Notes under the pieces: generated by a model | What the model saw: the letters and a program-made list of their open reading frames with translations, nothing else | Databases searched by the model: none | Told to the model about the DNA's origin: nothing | Source: Actinomycetes bacterium | GTDB lineage: Bacteria > Actinomycetota > Actinomycetes > Propionibacteriales > Propionibacteriaceae | Assembly: GCA_023387135.1 (NCBI GenBank) | Contig: JAEWIK010000312.1 | Span: 1 to 8,387, forward strand | Reading direction: 5' to 3' | DNA length: 8,387 nt | Shown here: piece by piece, positions 6,077 to 8,387 of the stretch | How positions within the stretch are numbered: position 1 is the stretch's first letter | Layout of the letters: each line of letters begins with the position of its first letter | Made by a program: the position numbers and the translations under genes

Positions 6077-6102
6077 ACTGGCGTCAGGAGGGGAGGAGTG
6101 CA

Positions 6103-6579
6103 ATGCCGCGACCCGTGGGGCGCACCATGGTTGCCCAGAACCGCAAGGCCCATCACGACTACCACATCGGTGACAGGTTCGAGGCCGGCCTCGTCCTGAC
6201 CGGCACCGAGGTGAAGTCGCTGCGTGAAGGCCGGGCGTCCCTCGCCGACGCGTTCGCCACCGTGGACGACGGCGAGGTGTGGCTGCGCAACGCGCACATC
6301 CCCGAGTACGCCTTCGGCACCTGGCGCAAGAGCCACACCGCCAGGCGTGCCCGCAAGCTCCTGCTGCACAAGAAAGAGATCGCCAAGCTCGAGAAGGAGA
6401 CGGCGAACTCGGGGCGGACGATCGTGCCGCTCGCCATCTACTTCTCCGACGGCTACGCGAAGGTGGAACTCGCCGTGGCGACGGGCAAGAAGGACTGGGA
6501 CAAGCGGCAGTCGATCGCCGAACGGGACGCGAATCGGGAGGCCGAGCGGGCGCTCGCCGTCCGGAACCGGAGGAAGTGA
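6103..6579 (+). CDS. smpB: SsrA-binding protein SmpB
   Basis: SmpB binds tmRNA and delivers it to stalled ribosomes for trans-translation, acting in the cytosol. The 158-aa protein matches the family over its length: [13 protein letters not shown] near the N-terminus, [18 protein letters not shown] (the OB-fold tmRNA-binding core), [34 protein letters not shown], and the basic tail [25 protein letters not shown], which enters the mRNA channel. ATG 6103 has a strong GGAGGAG (6092-6098) four bases upstream. An in-frame ATG at 6127 would remove residues commonly present and lacks an SD. The tmRNA gene itself is not in the window. The stop overlaps the next start by one base (TGATG), so the two are likely translated together. 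The strong hairpin at 6049-6076 may separate it from the ftsEX-hydrolase transcript. Confidence 0.97.
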   Translation: MPRPVGRTMVAQNRKAHHDYHIGDRFEAGLVLTGTEVKSLREGRASLADAFATVDDGEVWLRNAHIPEYAFGTWRKSHTARRARKLLLHKKEIAKLEKETANSGRTIVPLAIYFSDGYAKVELAVATGKKDWDKRQSIAERDANREAERALAVRNRRK

Positions 6580-8387
6580 TGAGGCGGCCGCCCACGACTG
6601 CCAGGTTCGTCAGGGCGGTCATGGCCGCCGTCGTGCTCGGTCTCGGGCTCTCGTTCGCCGTGCCACAGCCGGCGGTCGCGGCGTCCCAGGACGTCTTCGA
6701 CGGCTACGACGTTCAGGCCACTCTCAACACCGACGGGACTGTCGACGTCGTCGAGACGATCACCCTGACCTTCGGCAGCTCGTCGGGACGCCACGGGCTG
6801 GAGCGCACGCTCATCACGCGGGAGGCCGACCCCGACACCGGCCAGGACATGCTGTTCCCCGTCACCCACATCAGCGCCGAGTCGCTGACCCCCGGTGTCT
6901 CGGACATGCTCGACATCTCCCACCTCGAATCCGACGGGCCGCGCAACACGTACGTGAGACTGCGGGTGGGCGACCCCCACAGGACGGTCAGGGCGAGCAG
7001 CGCGCAGTACAGGTTGCGCTACACGATCGGTGGCCTGCTGCGCACCGTGGACTCCGTCGAGCAGCTCTACTGGGACCTGACGGGCTCGAACATGCCGCGG
7101 ATCCAGAAGTTCAAGGCGACGGTGACGGTGCCGGGCCAGGCTCAGGACGTGACCTGCCAGGTGGCCGTCCCCGGCAAGCAGGGCGCCTGCACGTCGTCGA
7201 GCATCGACGGCCAGGGACGGGCGGTCTTCACCCAGGACGTCATCCCGACGGGGCAGTTGCTCACCATCGGGGTGCGGCTCACGCCGGGTGTCGTGAAGCC
7301 GGCGACCCCCATCTTCGAGGAGAACGCCGAAGCAGCCGAGCAGCGCCTGGGCCAGGCGCTGCTCCTCGGCTCGACGGGCGGTGCGGTGCTGGCAGGGCTG
7401 GGCGGCTGGCTCTACGTGCGCCGCAGGACCGGCGACCTGCGCTACGTCGGCCTCCCGCCGGGCGTCCTGCCGGCGCCCGACCAGCCAGTCGTCGAGGCCA
7501 GGAACCCCAAGGACTACGAGGTCCCCGTCTCGTTCGCGCCCCCGAGGCTCTCGCTGGCCGAGGCCGGCCTGCTGCTGGACGGAACCGGCCAGGTCAAGCA
7601 CACCACTGCCACCCTCGTGGGGCTCGCCGTGAACGGGGCGATCAAGCTGCGCAGCGAGGAGCCGCCGGAGGCGCGCCTGGTCGACGCGGACCGGGCTCCC
7701 GACAAGCCCAGCAAGGCGCTGGTGAAGAACCTCTTCGGTGGCGGCGACGTGGCCGACCTGGCGGAGGCCGGCTCCATGGTGAAGGCCGACGCGGCGGTGC
7801 GGAAGGCGGCGCAGCGGTCGGCTGACCAGGGCAACTGGTTCATCGCCCCCGCCAACAGGTCGACGGGCTCGGGGCTGTCGATGGTCGTGCTGGTGCCGAT
7901 CGCCGGTGTCGCGGCGCTCATGTTCTTCGGTCCTGTCGCCTTCAACCTGTGGCCGCTCGCCATCGGGCTGGTCATCACGGGCCTGGTGGTCGCCTTCAAG
8001 CTCGCGAAGGCGCGCCGGACGGGCGCCGGCAGGGCGCTGACCGACCAGGTCGAGGGCTTCCGTACCTACCTGGCGACGGCGGAGGCCGAGCAACTGAAGT
8101 TCGAAGAGGGCGAGGACATCTTCTCCAAGTACCTGCCCTGGGCGATCCTGTTCGACCTGACCGAGCGCTGGACCACGCTGTGCGAGCAACTCGTGGCGAT
8201 GGGCAGGCTCTCCGCCCAGCCGCCCGCCTGGTACTACGGCAGCTACTGGGACCTGCACGCGATGTCGTGGCAGCTCAACACGATGAGCAGCCACGTGTCG
8301 ACGGCAGCGTCCCCACCGCCGCCGCCTTCGAGTTCGGACTCGGGCTGGGGCAGCGGCGGCTCCGCCTTCAGCGGGGGCGGTTTCGGT
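6579..8387 (+). CDS. DUF2207-type secreted/membrane protein, 3' end cut by window
   Basis: 603 codons are present, with no stop before the right edge. ATG 6579 overlaps the smpB TGA and has GGAGG (6569-6573) 5 nt upstream. The product has a signal peptide (residues 1 to about 34, ending PAVA) and an extracytoplasmic domain (about 35-258) opening YDVQATLNTDGTVDVVETI. C193 and C204 may be disulfide-bonded. A membrane segment follows at about 260-281, then a cytosolic domain with PPRLSLAEAGLLLDG and TATLVGLAVNGAIKL. Two further membrane segments (about 433-475) precede a second cytosolic region and a Pro-, Ser- and Gly-rich tail (SGGGFG at the edge). This order and the Gly-rich end are typical of DUF2207 membrane proteins, whose function is unknown. 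Such tails usually end within a few residues, so the gene is nearly complete. Coupling to smpB is clear from the overlap; any functional link is unknown. Confidence 0.85.
   Translation, partial: MRRPPTTARFVRAVMAAVVLGLGLSFAVPQPAVAASQDVFDGYDVQATLNTDGTVDVVETITLTFGSSSGRHGLERTLITREADPDTGQDMLFPVTHISAESLTPGVSDMLDISHLESDGPRNTYVRLRVGDPHRTVRASSAQYRLRYTIGGLLRTVDSVEQLYWDLTGSNMPRIQKFKATVTVPGQAQDVTCQVAVPGKQGACTSSSIDGQGRAVFTQDVIPTGQLLTIGVRLTPGVVKPATPIFEENAEAAEQRLGQALLLGSTGGAVLAGLGGWLYVRRRTGDLRYVGLPPGVLPAPDQPVVEARNPKDYEVPVSFAPPRLSLAEAGLLLDGTGQVKHTTATLVGLAVNGAIKLRSEEPPEARLVDADRAPDKPSKALVKNLFGGGDVADLAEAGSMVKADAAVRKAAQRSADQGNWFIAPANRSTGSGLSMVVLVPIAGVAALMFFGPVAFNLWPLAIGLVITGLVVAFKLAKARRTGAGRALTDQVEGFRTYLATAEAEQLKFEEGEDIFSKYLPWAILFDLTERWTTLCEQLVAMGRLSAQPPAWYYGSYWDLHAMSWQLNTMSSHVSTAASPPPPPSSSDSGWGSGGSAFSGGGFG

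Noticed and set aside
6000..6102. tmRNA (ssrA) gene near smpB
   Set aside because: The 104-nt gap is too short for tmRNA and contains no tRNA-like acceptor end or tag-coding frame. None is seen elsewhere in the window.
4649..6622. Very long open frame on the minus strand opposite the hydrolase and smpB genes
   Set aside because: It has no recognisable domains, is dominated by residues that mirror GC-rich codons of the opposite strand, and spans several well-supported plus-strand genes and their intergenic hairpin. It is a frame-shadow effect of high GC.
6453..8294. 613-codon open frame on the minus strand opposite the DUF2207 gene
   Set aside because: The plus-strand frame has a signal peptide, membrane segments, an SD and family motifs. 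The antisense frame is His/Arg/Asp-rich low-information sequence, as expected for a shadow.

Overview
The window is GC-rich, about 65-68% in most coding stretches. It carries high-GC Gram-positive (actinobacterial) gene content: an RF2 gene with no programmed frameshift, the prfB-ftsE-ftsX-...-smpB gene order, GTG starts and apparently leaderless or SD-less starts. Frequent AGG arginine codons and a PFL-type glycyl-radical activase suggest a facultative or anaerobic actinomycete, possibly of the Propionibacteriaceae. That family assignment is an inference from content, not proven.

Left part (1-1655). The first 51 bases hold the start of a minus-strand helix-turn-helix regulator, probably DeoR-like. 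It is divergent from a radical-SAM glycyl-radical-enzyme activase (134-925). The roughly 80 bp between them contain two palindromes and promoter-like boxes for both directions, so this is a likely shared control region. The activase converges, with a 7-nt gap, on a minus-strand histidine phosphatase (933-1655).

Central part (1656-6002). prfB (RF2, 1770-2879) appears to be transcribed as a leaderless mRNA from a TAGAAT box. After a 118-nt leader come ftsE (2998-3684) and ftsX (3700-4602), then a secreted coiled-coil M23/LytM metallopeptidase (4625-5998). The likely unit is an ABC-type transducer (FtsE ATPase plus FtsX membrane protein) that activates the adjacent cell-wall hydrolase during division. 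The ftsX 3' end and the junction with the hydrolase gene are markedly poorer in GC (about 52%).

Right part (6003-8387). A strong 12-bp hairpin precedes smpB (6103-6579), the tmRNA partner for ribosome rescue. smpB overlaps by one base (TGATG) a large DUF2207-type secreted or membrane protein, which runs off the right edge after 603 codons, probably only a few residues from its end.

The block thus interleaves translation-termination and rescue genes (prfB, smpB) with a cell-wall and division module (ftsEX, M23). This synteny is broadly known in actinobacteria. The less ordinary points are the catalytically intact hydrolase in the ftsX-smpB gap, the translationally coupled DUF2207 gene, the unusual ftsE leader, and the palindromic divergent control region at the left edge. 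No CRISPR array, tRNA, rRNA, insertion sequence or phage gene was seen.
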